64,000 nucleotides of DNA from assembly GCA_963845495.1 (NCBI GenBank), contig CAWJTH010000066.1, forward strand, positions 10,975 to 74,974. Reading direction: 5' to 3'. The stretch comes from JAZKFT01 sp963845495 (lineage in GTDB: Bacteria > Bacteroidota > Bacteroidia > Chitinophagales > Chitinophagaceae). The notes under the pieces were generated by a model. That model was not told the origin of the DNA and searched no databases. It saw only the letters and a list, made by a program, of their open reading frames with translations. Positions 24,946 through 34,457 of this stretch are shown here, in pieces. A program made the translations under genes and the position numbers. Position 1 is the stretch's first letter, and each line of letters opens with the position of its first letter.

Positions 24946-27900
24946 TCAATCTTTTATTACTTTAACGATGTTCTCTTTGCCATTTATCAATGCTTTTAAT
25001 TGATAAACCCCGTTGGCAAACATCGATACATTCAATGATTCTTGTTGCATAAAACCAGTGCCGGTTACTTGTTGTTGCAGCAATAATTTGCCGGTAACAT
25101 CGTACAGCATTATTTTTACTACACTGTTTGCGGTGGCTGAAAAAGCAAGCTGGAGCTTGGTTTTTACCGGATTTGGAAAAACCAACAAATCGCTTTTATC
25201 GCCAAAAACAATTGCCCTTGTTTCGCTGTAAGAAAAATGGCCGTCTTTGTCGATCAATTTAATGCGATAATAACGGATGCCCGATTTGTTGTTGGCATTA
25301 TCTATAAACGAATAATTATTGATGGCAAGATTATTGGCAGTAACCGAGCCGATTTTTACAAACAAAACCGATGGCCCGCCCAAAGCCATTTCCACATCGT
25401 ATTGTAACACATTTTGTTCGTTGGCAGTTGCCCAATTTAATTGCACATCGTTGTTAACCAACTTATTAGCAGAAAAAGAAAGCCATTGTGCGGGTAGGGC
25501 AAGATTTTGTGTTGTCCCGTCATTCAGCCAAAATTCTGAAAAATTATTTACGCTAAATTCAGCATAATAACCTTGCGCATACGGCACTTTTTTTACGGTT
25601 GTGCTGGGCAAAAAGCTAAAACTGCCGGTATTGTCGTCGGCCAACGTACCGTTTTCTTTGCTATTGTCCGCATCATCGTATTTTGTAATACCAAGTTTTG
25701 TGTAATCTGCCGGAGGCGTGCAGGCTGTGCAACCCGTTGCGTTGCGCAACGCTTCCACTTCTTTGTCTAAAAAATAAAACCTTACCGTAACAGGTGCAGC
25801 GGTGGTTGTGGTTGCGGGTTGTATGGTAATATTCCTATCAGCATAATACTGTTTACCATCATTTCTAACAGCGGCATTATTTATCCAAGCTTTTGTGGCC
25901 GTGCTGCCAAGCGTATTATTATTTGGTAAAATACTAGTAATCAATTGATTATTATCAATAAAATCAATTTGATTATTGCCGCTTACATTTTGTGTTATTA
26001 TGTTTGAGCTATTGCCAGCATTATCGAAAATATCAAAAGCCTTATCATAAATATGGATATCGTCTATCGCAATTCCTTCATAATCGGTTCCAATATCTGA
26101 AGTTAACACGAAACGCAACCGAAGGTTATCATATTTTGGAAGTGCGATTGTCGCTACGTGCCAATTGGTTTTTGCGCTATCCCAAGTGTTGTTATTGGCA
26201 TTATTGTACCAGTTTGTACCTTGTCCGGCTGCGCCCAATTTTATCCAGTTTATGCCATCGGTGCTATATTCCAGCGAAGCTGTGTCGCAAACATCGGGGC
26301 GGCAATATTCTATTTTATAGGCCATCGCAAAACTGAGCGTTGGGTTGGTTAACGCAGCCACATTAAAACACGGCGAATAAAGGTAACTCTGCTCCTCATC
26401 GTTATAATCGCCAGTAAGATTTGTTTTCCAAGCATGTGTGCCGCTTGCCGCCGTTTTTATATTAAAACTTTGCGGCAAACCATATTGCCAACTGCTATTT
26501 TTTCCACCCGTATAAAAATTGCCGTTATCCGTTTCAAAATCTTGAAAATAAGGAAAGCTGGCAATGGTAGGAACTGTTGTAATTTGTACAGAAGTGGTAT
26601 CGTTTCCACGGTATTCATCCGCTGTATCACTTACCCAAACTTTTATGTTATGTTGACCATTGGCGGTTAAATCCGCCGTATGTGTAAATGTATATAACTC
26701 ATTGCCGCACAGGTTATTATAGCCGCCCACGCAAGGCACGTATTCGGTATAAATTGTGCCACCATCCACTTGTAAATTAACCGGAATATTAGTACCGCCG
26801 CTATTTGCAATGGTAGATGAAACATAAACCGTAACAGGCGTTGCAGACACAGTACTACAATTATTGGGAGCCGTTGGCGATTGCAGGGAAACGGCAAAAT
26901 CGCGGGTTACTTTGTATAATTGAATGTCATCCAACGATATACCGCCATAATGTTCATTGTCGCCCATGCCCAAAATACTATTTTGGCCAAAGCGGATTTG
27001 TGCCGAACTCGAAATTTGATAAGGCGTATTGATATAAGTTTTGGTAAGATTTAATGATTTGATGGGATACCAAACGCCATCTTGCATCGGCTGGTTGTCA
27101 TAAGCCTGATATTGGCCCAATTTTACCCAAGGTGCATTTTCGTTTGGCCTAAACCAAATATAATTATCGCCGCCTGGCAATTGAAAACTACCATGGGTTT
27201 TAAAATAAAGATCCATCCGCAGTTCATCGGTATTGGAATAATTGGAGAGATTGAAAGTGCCCAATGCATAATTGGTGCTGCCTCCGGCAATGTATTGATT
27301 TACGTCGATGGTTAAAGCATTATTGCCGCTTCGGGCAATGCCTGCGTCAACAAAAGTGCGGATCCGCCCAGCGGTTGTATTGGTTGAAAAATCCCAACGA
27401 TCCAACGAATCTAAACCAACAATGTTGGCATTATAAGCTTTAGCCGGTGCCGCATCAAAATTTTCGATGTGTGGTGTTGACAAATCAATTGGACTGTTGG
27501 CCAATTGTTTAATGGTGCTGCGCAAAGTATCATTTGCTGAAATCGGATCAGTAGCGTTATTTTTTACTATTGCGGTAATAATATAAGTGCTTGGCAAGGA
27601 AAGGTCAACAGCCGGAAAACTATACGTAGCGGTACTTCCACCAGCAATAGTTGTTGAAATATGTTGGGACATAAAAGTCCCACCGTTTATGTTGTACAAC
27701 ACATCAAAATTGCTGATCGGAATAACATCTAAGTTTTTTACTCGAACCGTTACAATTGTATTCGGGGTAAGTGCGGTGGAAGTAAATTGCCTTCCGGTAA
27801 TTGGGCTAGCGATGGAATCCAATTTTAAATCGCCACTACTAATGCCCAATGTACAGCCACCAACATTGGGTTGATAGGCTTGCCCATCGGTTCGTTTTCC

Positions 27901-30297
27901 AAAAAGCCCACCCTTTCTTGGCCGCATGGCAAACCAATAAACCGAATCTTTATTCAACCCCGAAACGATAAACGAATCTGCCGTAGTGATGCCGATCGAA
28001 ACCATGTCCGGCCCTTGTTTCATTTGTATTTCATAATCATCGGCACCGTTTACCGCAGGCCACTTTATTTTGCAATAGCCTTCGCATTGTTCGGCTGTTG
28101 GCGCAAACGAAAAATTGACGGGATCCATAATTGAAAAAGCAGGCGTGGTATAAGTAAACGAAGTGCCGTTTTCTGAGATACGTAGCCTAGCTTTTGAAGT
28201 TGGGGTTATGGTTGTGGGAATCGACCAACCATAAGCTGGATCTGTACCTGCAATGCTGGATGTTATATTATTCCAGGTTGCACCACTATCAACCGAATAT
28301 TCCAAAGTCCGCAGGTTGTTGGGTGTTCCGTAATCATACCAATAAACACCTATTAAATCGCCCGGCGAATATGTATCGTTTGCAAAAGGCACGCCGATAT
28401 GCAAGCCTTGAGTTAAAAGATCGTATGATACAACGTAGGCCTGCAAAGGATTTACGTTAATAGCAGTTCCTTTTATACGGATAGTATAATTGCCCGCTAC
28501 AGGATTATTGATGACTACCTGTTCGTTGTTATTGAAGTGATCTACGCCGGTTGTTGATGCATTGGCCACATTGGCAGGCAAAGTATCTAATATTTGAGGA
28601 TAAACGATGTTGTTAGACGGATCAATAACCTCTAAATCTAAATCGTTTACCAAAGCATGGCTGGCAAAAGCCGCGGCGGCGGGATCGTGCCAATAAACCA
28701 AAACTTTTAATTGCCCTATGCCAGCAGGAACCGCAATCGTTTGATTTTGAACACTTCCCGTACCAATGCTGTCGAGATAATAATGATTGTTGTGTAAAAT
28801 ATCCAAACTTCTTTCTACGTTCAACAGGCCATGTCCGGTACTAAAATCAATACCAGTGTTACCAATGTCCATTGCGCCGTTCATTAAAATATTTTTAATC
28901 AAATCGCTTTTGGGGTTGGCACCCGCATGTGTTTTTCGATATTGTTCAACCAATAATGCCGCTGCCCCTGTTACTGCGGGGGCAGCTATGCTTGAACCAT
29001 AATCTTGGGCATAGCCACCACCGTTTATTGGTGAGATAGACCCTGCGTATCCCATCATGTCGGGTTTCAGGCGGCCATCGCTAAGCGGACCCGTGCTATT
29101 AAATTTGCTGGGGGTGTAATCGCCATTTTCTTGGCCCACCGAAATAACATTTTTGGCACTTTGGTAACCGCTTAATACCGTACCGTAAGCAAATGGATAA
29201 TTGCCGACTTGCTGATTTCCGCTATTGCCAGCTGCAAAAACATTCAACAATTCAGGATATTGAAATGCTTGAAGATCCAACGATCTGCTGTACAAGTCAT
29301 AACCACCAAAATAATTTGGGTCGTCATAATCAACACCATAACTGTTGTTGGTGGCAACCATGCCAAAATCGTTAATGTAAGTGCCCGCATTTTGCCAAAT
29401 CCGGCTAAATAATTGACTTACAATTTTAGCAGAAGGAGCGGCACCACGGCTCAAAAAGCGGTTGATTCCTGCCCCAGCCATCGTTCCAGCCACGTGTGTA
29501 TCGTGTTCGTTGTATTGAAAACCAGAGCGATCTGTAACGCGGTCCATTAAATCAATATGGTCAGAAGGGTTTCCATCATCGCCAATACCAATCGTTACAC
29601 CTGCACCGCTTAAGCCATAACCGCCCAAGTTTGTTGGTGCCGCAGCAATGCTATTGTAGGAATACTCACGACTATAATTGTCTAAGTTTTTGTCTTTTAA
29701 ATGGGCTGGTTCCAGCCATTCTACAAAAGGGATGGCAGCTAGTTTGCTAATATTTTCAACGTTTGTTTGGCATTGTAGCACCGCATCATTTTCCATAAAA
29801 TTGGGTACAATGGTAAAACCGCTATCTGCCATTATTTGCTTTGCCAAACTAATATTGATTCCCTCGTTTATTTTAACCAGTATATTTTGCTTGCCGCTTT
29901 TTTGTAAATTATTATATTTAAACAAAAGCAATTGTGGGCTAATTTTATTTTGGGGCGATAAAAAAGCAATGGATTGAACATTCAATTGTTGCAGGCTATT
30001 TTTGTCCAGTTCGTTGGTAAGCGAAGCGGAATAAGCATTGGGCGGAATAAATCCATGCAATAAAATACCTTGCCTTTGCATTTGGTCTTTTATAGCCTTG
30101 GTAACTGGCCCATTAAATTGAAGGATAACAAAGTGTTTGTTGTCTATCATTTTTTGTTGATGCCAAAAACCATTGATATTCAACGTATTAATATCTTGTA
30201 TTTGCTGCTTACCACTTTTACCCAACGGCAAAAAATGCTGTGCAATTGAAATAGGCACAATGGCAATACAAGTTAAAAAAGAAAAAAGTTTTTTCAT
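24946..30297 (-). CDS. Large secreted S8 (subtilase) peptidase with T9SS sorting domain
   Basis: The 1783-residue protein has a signal peptide (about 1-20, ending SIAQ), a long pro-region (20-210) and a subtilase domain. Catalytic residues are Asp in GVTIGIGDDGNPSDHIDL (D240 or D241), His268 in EHDTHVAGTMAGAG, Asn358 in AAGNSG and Ser436 in GSSIAAPAVTGAAALL. Beyond about 510 it has a proprotein-convertase-like domain and Fn3, adhesion-type and jelly-roll modules. It ends with a type IX secretion C-terminal domain (FPNPVKTKLQLAF ... GVYQLKALINGKENIVKVIKD). It should be exported by the Sec pathway and T9SS to the cell surface or medium, and degrade proteins. Confidence 0.93.
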   Translation of the reverse strand: MKKLFSFLTCIAIVPISIAQHFLPLGKSGKQQIQDINTLNINGFWHQQKMIDNKHFVILQFNGPVTKAIKDQMQRQGILLHGFIPPNAYSASLTNELDKNSLQQLNVQSIAFLSPQNKISPQLLLFKYNNLQKSGKQNILVKINEGINISLAKQIMADSGFTIVPNFMENDAVLQCQTNVENISKLAAIPFVEWLEPAHLKDKNLDNYSREYSYNSIAAAPTNLGGYGLSGAGVTIGIGDDGNPSDHIDLMDRVTDRSGFQYNEHDTHVAGTMAGAGINRFLSRGAAPSAKIVSQLFSRIWQNAGTYINDFGMVATNNSYGVDYDDPNYFGGYDLYSRSLDLQAFQYPELLNVFAAGNSGNQQVGNYPFAYGTVLSGYQSAKNVISVGQENGDYTPSKFNSTGPLSDGRLKPDMMGYAGSISPINGGGYAQDYGSSIAAPAVTGAAALLVEQYRKTHAGANPKSDLIKNILMNGAMDIGNTGIDFSTGHGLLNVERSLDILHNNHYYLDSIGTGSVQNQTIAVPAGIGQLKVLVYWHDPAAAAFASHALVNDLDLEVIDPSNNIVYPQILDTLPANVANASTTGVDHFNNNEQVVINNPVAGNYTIRIKGTAINVNPLQAYVVSYDLLTQGLHIGVPFANDTYSPGDLIGVYWYDYGTPNNLRTLEYSVDSGATWNNITSSIAGTDPAYGWSIPTTITPTSKARLRISENGTSFTYTTPAFSIMDPVNFSFAPTAEQCEGYCKIKWPAVNGADDYEIQMKQGPDMVSIGITTADSFIVSGLNKDSVYWFAMRPRKGGLFGKRTDGQAYQPNVGGCTLGISSGDLKLDSIASPITGRQFTSTALTPNTIVTVRVKNLDVIPISNFDVLYNINGGTFMSQHISTTIAGGSTATYSFPAVDLSLPSTYIITAIVKNNATDPISANDTLRSTIKQLANSPIDLSTPHIENFDAAPAKAYNANIVGLDSLDRWDFSTNTTAGRIRTFVDAGIARSGNNALTIDVNQYIAGGSTNYALGTFNLSNYSNTDELRMDLYFKTHGSFQLPGGDNYIWFRPNENAPWVKLGQYQAYDNQPMQDGVWYPIKSLNLTKTYINTPYQISSSAQIRFGQNSILGMGDNEHYGGISLDDIQLYKVTRDFAVSLQSPTAPNNCSTVSATPVTVYVSSTIANSGGTNIPVNLQVDGGTIYTEYVPCVGGYNNLCGNELYTFTHTADLTANGQHNIKVWVSDTADEYRGNDTTSVQITTVPTIASFPYFQDFETDNGNFYTGGKNSSWQYGLPQSFNIKTAASGTHAWKTNLTGDYNDEEQSYLYSPCFNVAALTNPTLSFAMAYKIEYCRPDVCDTASLEYSTDGINWIKLGAAGQGTNWYNNANNNTWDSAKTNWHVATIALPKYDNLRLRFVLTSDIGTDYEGIAIDDIHIYDKAFDIFDNAGNSSNIITQNVSGNNQIDFIDNNQLITSILPNNNTLGSTATKAWINNAAVRNDGKQYYADRNITIQPATTTTAAPVTVRFYFLDKEVEALRNATGCTACTPPADYTKLGITKYDDADNSKENGTLADDNTGSFSFLPSTTVKKVPYAQGYYAEFSVNNFSEFWLNDGTTQNLALPAQWLSFSANKLVNNDVQLNWATANEQNVLQYDVEMALGGPSVLFVKIGSVTANNLAINNYSFIDNANNKSGIRYYRIKLIDKDGHFSYSETRAIVFGDKSDLLVFPNPVKTKLQLAFSATANSVVKIMLYDVTGKLLLQQQVTGTGFMQQESLNVSMFANGVYQLKALINGKENIVKVIKD

Positions 30298-30354
30298 TTT
30301 AGGCTTTGCAATTAGTCAACTTAATTTAAAATTACACAAAAACAAAATTCTAAA

Positions 30355-30427
30355 AATAAAAATCCAAATTCCAACAGATCCTATGTTCGATATGAACATT
30401 TAGGTTATTGGGATTTGGATTTTTATT
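30355..30427. repeat. AATCCAAATTCCAA inverted repeat upstream of the subtilase
   Basis: The arms aataaaaatccaaattccaa (30355-30374) and its complement (30408-30427) differ at one position. The spacer contains a nested hairpin, atgttc/gaacat (30383-30399). It is of the same word family as 7437-7571 and 12895-12947. It lies between the subtilase start and the gamma carbonic anhydrase stop. Confidence 0.7.
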
Positions 30428-30449
30428 TATTGGTACTTATTACTTCAAT

Positions 30450-30962
30450 TTATTTAAACCAACTGCTGTACATTACATAATTATTCGCAATCCTATTTAT
30501 TTCACCTTCAATTTTTTCCTGCGAAACATCTTTTACTTTTTTAGCGGGAATACCGGCAAAAATACTACCCGCAGGTACGTGTGTGCCTTCCAGCAAAACC
30601 GCACCAGCGGCAATAATGCTGTTGCTTTCCACCACACAAGCATCCATAATTATTGCGCCCATGCCCACCAGCACATTGTCGTGCAAGGTACAACCATGCA
30701 CAATAGCATGATGCCCGATACTAACGTTATTGCCAATTACTGTGGCATGTTTCAAATAAGTGCAATGGATGCAGGCTCCATCTTGCACGTTTACTTTATT
30801 GCCCATTTTAATACTGTTCACGTCGCCGCGGATAACTGAATTAAACCAAAAACTGCAATCTTCGCCGGTTTGCACATCGCCAACAATAGTGGCATTTTCG
30901 GCAATAAAATTATTTTGGCCAAAGGTTGGGGCAACGCCTTTTACGGGGAGGATGATGGGCAT
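30450..30962 (-). CDS. Gamma-class carbonic anhydrase family protein
   Basis: The 170-residue protein is a left-handed parallel beta-helix of hexapeptide repeats (NATIVGDVQTGEDCSFWF, IGNNVSIGHHAIVHGCTLHDNVLVGMGAIIMDACVV). His residues in GHHAIVHGC and the preceding ACIHCTYLKH supply the zinc or iron site. Members of the YrdA/CaiE-like group bind metal at trimer interfaces; activity as carbonic anhydrase is not guaranteed. It is 35 nt from the end of the HNH gene and on the same strand, but they need not share function. Confidence 0.92.
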   Translation of the reverse strand: MPIILPVKGVAPTFGQNNFIAENATIVGDVQTGEDCSFWFNSVIRGDVNSIKMGNKVNVQDGACIHCTYLKHATVIGNNVSIGHHAIVHGCTLHDNVLVGMGAIIMDACVVESNSIIAAGAVLLEGTHVPAGSIFAGIPAKKVKDVSQEKIEGEINRIANNYVMYSSWFK

Positions 30963-30997
30963 TTAAAATATGAATTATGGATACAAATTAAAAAAAT

Positions 30998-31834
30998 TTA
31001 CCAATCCAAAGCCTCGGGTGAAGCAAGGAAAAGATTGTCTAGTTCACTATCTATTTTTGAGAGGATCTTTCTTTTGTGCCAACGTTGCATTTCTTTCCAA
31101 ACCGTCGGATGGCATTCTTGTTGTAAGTTCTCAATTAAACCTTCTAACACTTGGAAATTAGCGCCCTTTAATTTTTTATCTGTATAAACGTAAAGACGTG
31201 ATTTGTAATTTTCAAACGCTGTTTTTCGAGCTATGCGCAGGTATTCTCTTTGTTCATTTAATCGAAGAATCTTATTAAATGTATAATCTGCTTTTAAATA
31301 TTCATCTGTTCCCTTTTGTGCAATTATTACAAATTTGAATGTAGAACTTATATCTAAAATGCAATAATCCATCGGATCTTCAAATCTAGGATTAATAAGT
31401 ACTGGCTTACCATTGATCGGTTCAATTAATTCTTCACCAACTTTTACATTTAACAGTTCAAGGGCTCCATTATCATCTCTAAAAACAGCAAATTGGTTAT
31501 TTTTTGGACCGTTACACGTTCCGCAAGCGTACACATAGTTTTCCCATTCAAAACATTTTTCTGGATATAAGGCTTTTGGACAAATATGTTCTACTTCATC
31601 CGCCTTTGAATCTTCGCAATACACGCATCTTTCTGCACCACTGCACAATTCAATTAGCTTGGTTTTTACTTTATTAAAAGTGGGGTTGCCTTTTCTATTT
31701 TTATTTTCGAAAGAGATTTTAGCTTTAATAATTTTTTCTTGAAATGTACCAAGCCTATCTATTTCGTTTTGCCAAGCTTTTAATTTGTCCATTACATCTT
31801 GCTCAGGCAAAATATCTTCTCTCAGTTTAATCAT
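30998..31834 (-). CDS. HNH endonuclease of a Septu-like (PtuAB) defence pair
   Basis: The 278-residue protein has a zinc-bound HNH module: CVYC (C70, C73), EHICPKALYPEKCFEWENY (H83, N99) and CGTCNGPKNN (C104, C107). This is the TIGR02646-type HNH family that includes PtuB. Its ATG overlaps the stop of the upstream ATPase gene by 4 nt (ATGA), showing tight coupling. In Septu the HNH subunit is the DNA-cutting effector and the ATPase the sensor or regulator. The length and the N-terminal helical segment fit the effector. That this pair is active in phage defence is inference; a plain HNH nuclease partner is the alternative. Confidence 0.8.
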   Translation of the reverse strand: MIKLREDILPEQDVMDKLKAWQNEIDRLGTFQEKIIKAKISFENKNRKGNPTFNKVKTKLIELCSGAERCVYCEDSKADEVEHICPKALYPEKCFEWENYVYACGTCNGPKNNQFAVFRDDNGALELLNVKVGEELIEPINGKPVLINPRFEDPMDYCILDISSTFKFVIIAQKGTDEYLKADYTFNKILRLNEQREYLRIARKTAFENYKSRLYVYTDKKLKGANFQVLEGLIENLQQECHPTVWKEMQRWHKRKILSKIDSELDNLFLASPEALDW

Positions 31835-33117
31835 TTTAACTTTGTTGATTCTGTTGGAAAAAATGATTGCAATCGCTCACGCTCATTTTCTTCGTCTTGG
31901 GTGATGGTTTCGAATACTGATTTAATATTTAGTTCAGCAAGTTCATTTAACTTTTCATCCGATTCTTTAGAAATACTCACATTTTTACCAAACAATTCCG
32001 TTCCATAAGCGTCCAATACATTTCCATAAATAAGTCTTTCCCTATCTATGCCCGTTACTTCTCCGGAAATTTGGTCGGAGCCAGATACAGCTAACCGCCA
32101 AATACTTCCATTTTCACCACAAGCCCTACAAATCAATGGACTATGTGTGGTAACAATAAATTGAATATTGGGAAAATATTTTGTAAACCATTGGCCAATA
32201 CGAGCTTGCCAAGTTGGATGTAAATGAGCATCTATTTCATCTATTAAAACTACTCCTGTAACTGGGATAGTCATTTTACCTTTATGAATATCTATAAAAA
32301 TGTCATCTGAATTGAAAGTTTCTACCATTTGTCTGATCAATTCAAGCGTAAGACTAAGAATTGATCGATAGCCATCACTTAGTTTGTTTATATCAACTTC
32401 AACGTCTTTTATATCCTTAAAAAATACACCTTCGGAATCAATACGTGATAGTTTTACGCCATTCGGCAAAAAGTCTTCTGAGTTAATTAATTTTTTTATT
32501 TCGTTTATTATCAGTCCTTTTTTTTTATTTTCTAATACTTTAAACTGCAAACTTTTCAACCAATTTAACACTTCAGATAAAGCAACATCCTCCCCAAATA
32601 AGGATAAATGTGCCGCCAATTTTTTAAATGATAAATTTTTAAAAAATTCTTCCCATTGATAGCTACCGCCACTTAATCTTCTAAATGGTCCAAAACCAGA
32701 AGAAAACCATTTACTTGCTGGCCCCATTATTTTTGAATAGTCACTTTCTGCAAAACTTGAAGAATTATTAAATTCTAATAGCACTATTCCATTATTGTAA
32801 CGGTCAATTAAATTCAATCCAATATGAATATAATCTTTGTGATTGAGCTTTACGAATCCTATTAATTCTTCTCCGATTATTTGAAGGCTAATATGACCCA
32901 TTCTTGTTTTATCTAACAGCCAATCTTTCCAATTTAAACGAAGGCCATTTGCTTGTATTTCTCCCATCAAAGCTAACGCTATGCACTGAATAAGGGTTGT
33001 CTTGCCACTACCATTATCACCAATTAAAACATGCCAACCTTCTTTGTTTCTAAAATCTATAAAGAAATCAGGAGGAAAGGAACGGATATTTCTTAGATGT
33101 ACTTGTTTGATATACAT
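31831..33117 (-). CDS. AAA family ATPase, PtuA-like sensor of the defence pair
   Basis: Starting at ATG 33117 the protein has 428 residues; the frame is open to 33225, but those 36 residues lack family features and a -7 box lies between. It begins MYIKQVHLRNIRSF and has Walker A GDNGSGKT (residues 33-40), an ABC-like SGG segment (RRLSGGSYQW), Walker B VVLIDEIDAHLHPTWQ and the switch-histidine TTHSPLICRA. This is the SMC/RecF/OLD-like ATPase fold found in anti-phage systems such as Septu. It has no Toprim domain, which separates it from OLD and GajA nucleases. Coupling to an HNH gene makes PtuA the best match. Confidence 0.82.
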   Translation of the reverse strand: MYIKQVHLRNIRSFPPDFFIDFRNKEGWHVLIGDNGSGKTTLIQCIALALMGEIQANGLRLNWKDWLLDKTRMGHISLQIIGEELIGFVKLNHKDYIHIGLNLIDRYNNGIVLLEFNNSSSFAESDYSKIMGPASKWFSSGFGPFRRLSGGSYQWEEFFKNLSFKKLAAHLSLFGEDVALSEVLNWLKSLQFKVLENKKKGLIINEIKKLINSEDFLPNGVKLSRIDSEGVFFKDIKDVEVDINKLSDGYRSILSLTLELIRQMVETFNSDDIFIDIHKGKMTIPVTGVVLIDEIDAHLHPTWQARIGQWFTKYFPNIQFIVTTHSPLICRACGENGSIWRLAVSGSDQISGEVTGIDRERLIYGNVLDAYGTELFGKNVSISKESDEKLNELAELNIKSVFETITQDEENERERLQSFFPTESTKLK

Positions 33118-33136
33118 AATTATAATTTCTACTTTA

Positions 33137-33144
33137 CAAATATA
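33137..33144 (-). promoter_or_regulatory. Candidate -7 box (TATATTTG) for the ATPase-HNH operon
   Basis: The minus strand TATATTTG exactly fits TAnnTTTG and lies 19 nt before ATG 33117. It supports the shorter start of the ATPase. No -33 TTG is seen at the normal distance. Confidence 0.4.
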
Positions 33145-33170
33145 CCACAACAAAAATCCATTTTTGCAGC

Positions 33171-34457
33171 ATGACCAACCGTCAACTTTTTTTATCGCAC
33201 GTTGCCCAAACCAGCCCAGCACCAATCGGCCTCGAAATTGTAAAAGCCAAAGGCTGTAGTTTGTGGGATGTGGACGGTAAAGAATACATCGACCTGATTG
33301 CCGGATTTAGCGTTAGCAATATTGGCCATGGCAACCAAGCGGTGATCGATGCCATCACCCACCAAATAAACCAGCACATGCATTTAATGGTATATGGTGA
33401 AATTATCCAAAGTCCGCAGGTAAAATATGCCAAACGTTTGACTGAATTTTTGCCCCAACACCTTGATTGTGTTTATTTTACCAACAGCGGCACCGAAGCA
33501 ACAGAAGGTGCCATGAAGTTAGCCAAGCGTTTTACCGGACGAACACAAATGATAGCTTTTAAAAACAGTTACCATGGCAGCACGCAAGGCGCATTAAGTA
33601 TTATGGGCAATGAATATTTTCGCAATGCTTACCGGCCATTGTTGCCAGATATTTTGCACCTTGATTTTAATGATGTTGCCTGCATCGACCAAATTACCCA
33701 TAAAACGGCTTGCGTAATCATGGAAACCGTGCAGGCTGAGGCTGGTGTTGTACAGCCAAGCTCCGCTTGGATCCAAGCCATTCGTAAAAAATGTACTGAA
33801 ACGGGAACTATGTTAGTGCTTGACGAAATACAAACCGGCTTCGGCCGAACTGGAACTTTATGGGCTTTCGAACAATTTGGCATTGTGCCAGATATTTTAT
33901 TGCTGGGCAAAGCTTTGGGCGGCGGCATGCCGCTGGGCGCTTTTATTTCGTCTCAAGCAATTATGAACACGCTAACATTCAATCCGGTGTTGGGCCATAT
34001 CAGCACTTTTGCAGGCCATCCGGTAAGTTGTGCCGCGGGGTTGGCTGCTTTTGAAGAATTAATACGGATGGCGGATGGCAGATGGCGGATGGCGGAAAGC
34101 AGGTTGACGGTTGACAGTTTACAGTTGACAGAGATACAAGTATTTACAGTCAAACAACCGCCATCTACCATCCACCATCTACAATTTGTTTCAGCAAAAG
34201 AAAAATTGTTCCACCAACTGCTCATCCACCCCAAAATAAAAAAAATAAGAAGTGCCGGATTGCTAATGGCCATTGAGTTTGATTGTTTTGAAACCAACCA
34301 CGCCATCATACAAAAATGTTTACAAAACGGAATAATCACCGACTGGTTTTTATTTGGTAGCCAATGTATGCGCATTGCGCCGCCGTTGATTATTTCGGAA
34401 GATGAAATAAGAAAAGCTTGTGGAATAATATTGGAAGCTTGCGAAACCAGTAAATAA
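33171..34457 (+). CDS. Class III PLP-dependent aminotransferase
   Basis: The 428-residue protein is a fold-type I class III aminotransferase. It has YFTNSGTEATEGAMKLA, SYHGSTQGALS, VLDEIQTGFGRTG (D218 for the PLP nitrogen) and LLLGKALGGGMPLGAF (Lys247 for the Schiff base), and near the end RIAPPLIISEDEI. It resembles acetylornithine and 4-aminobutyrate aminotransferases; the amino donor cannot be fixed. Residues about 299-340 have no counterpart in the family and are encoded by a GGATGGC/TTGACAG repeat element (34065-34190) inserted in frame. The last residues (SK) and the stop codon come from a GTAAWTRR palindrome. Confidence 0.9.
   Translation: MTNRQLFLSHVAQTSPAPIGLEIVKAKGCSLWDVDGKEYIDLIAGFSVSNIGHGNQAVIDAITHQINQHMHLMVYGEIIQSPQVKYAKRLTEFLPQHLDCVYFTNSGTEATEGAMKLAKRFTGRTQMIAFKNSYHGSTQGALSIMGNEYFRNAYRPLLPDILHLDFNDVACIDQITHKTACVIMETVQAEAGVVQPSSAWIQAIRKKCTETGTMLVLDEIQTGFGRTGTLWAFEQFGIVPDILLLGKALGGGMPLGAFISSQAIMNTLTFNPVLGHISTFAGHPVSCAAGLAAFEELIRMADGRWRMAESRLTVDSLQLTEIQVFTVKQPPSTIHHLQFVSAKEKLFHQLLIHPKIKKIRSAGLLMAIEFDCFETNHAIIQKCLQNGIITDWFLFGSQCMRIAPPLIISEDEIRKACGIILEACETSK
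34065..34190 (+). repeat. In-frame repeat element inside the aminotransferase gene
   Basis: The left side is a run of 7-nt words (GGATGGC, AGATGGC). The right side (34158-34182) is the complementary run (CCATCTA, CCATCCA). The best 25-nt arms (34071-34095 with 34158-34182) differ at 6 positions, all at the variable bases of the word. Between them lie TTGACGG, TTGACAG and TTTACAG words. It encodes about 40 residues between helix EELI and AKEKLF. Confidence 0.8.

Noticed and set aside
30450..30962. Gamma carbonic anhydrase as part of the defence system
   Set aside because: It is a common housekeeping protein; proximity alone does not support a link.
33118..33225. N-terminal extension of the ATPase
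   Set aside because: It overlaps the divergent aminotransferase start and a -7 box; ATG 33117 starts the family motif MYIKQVHLRN.
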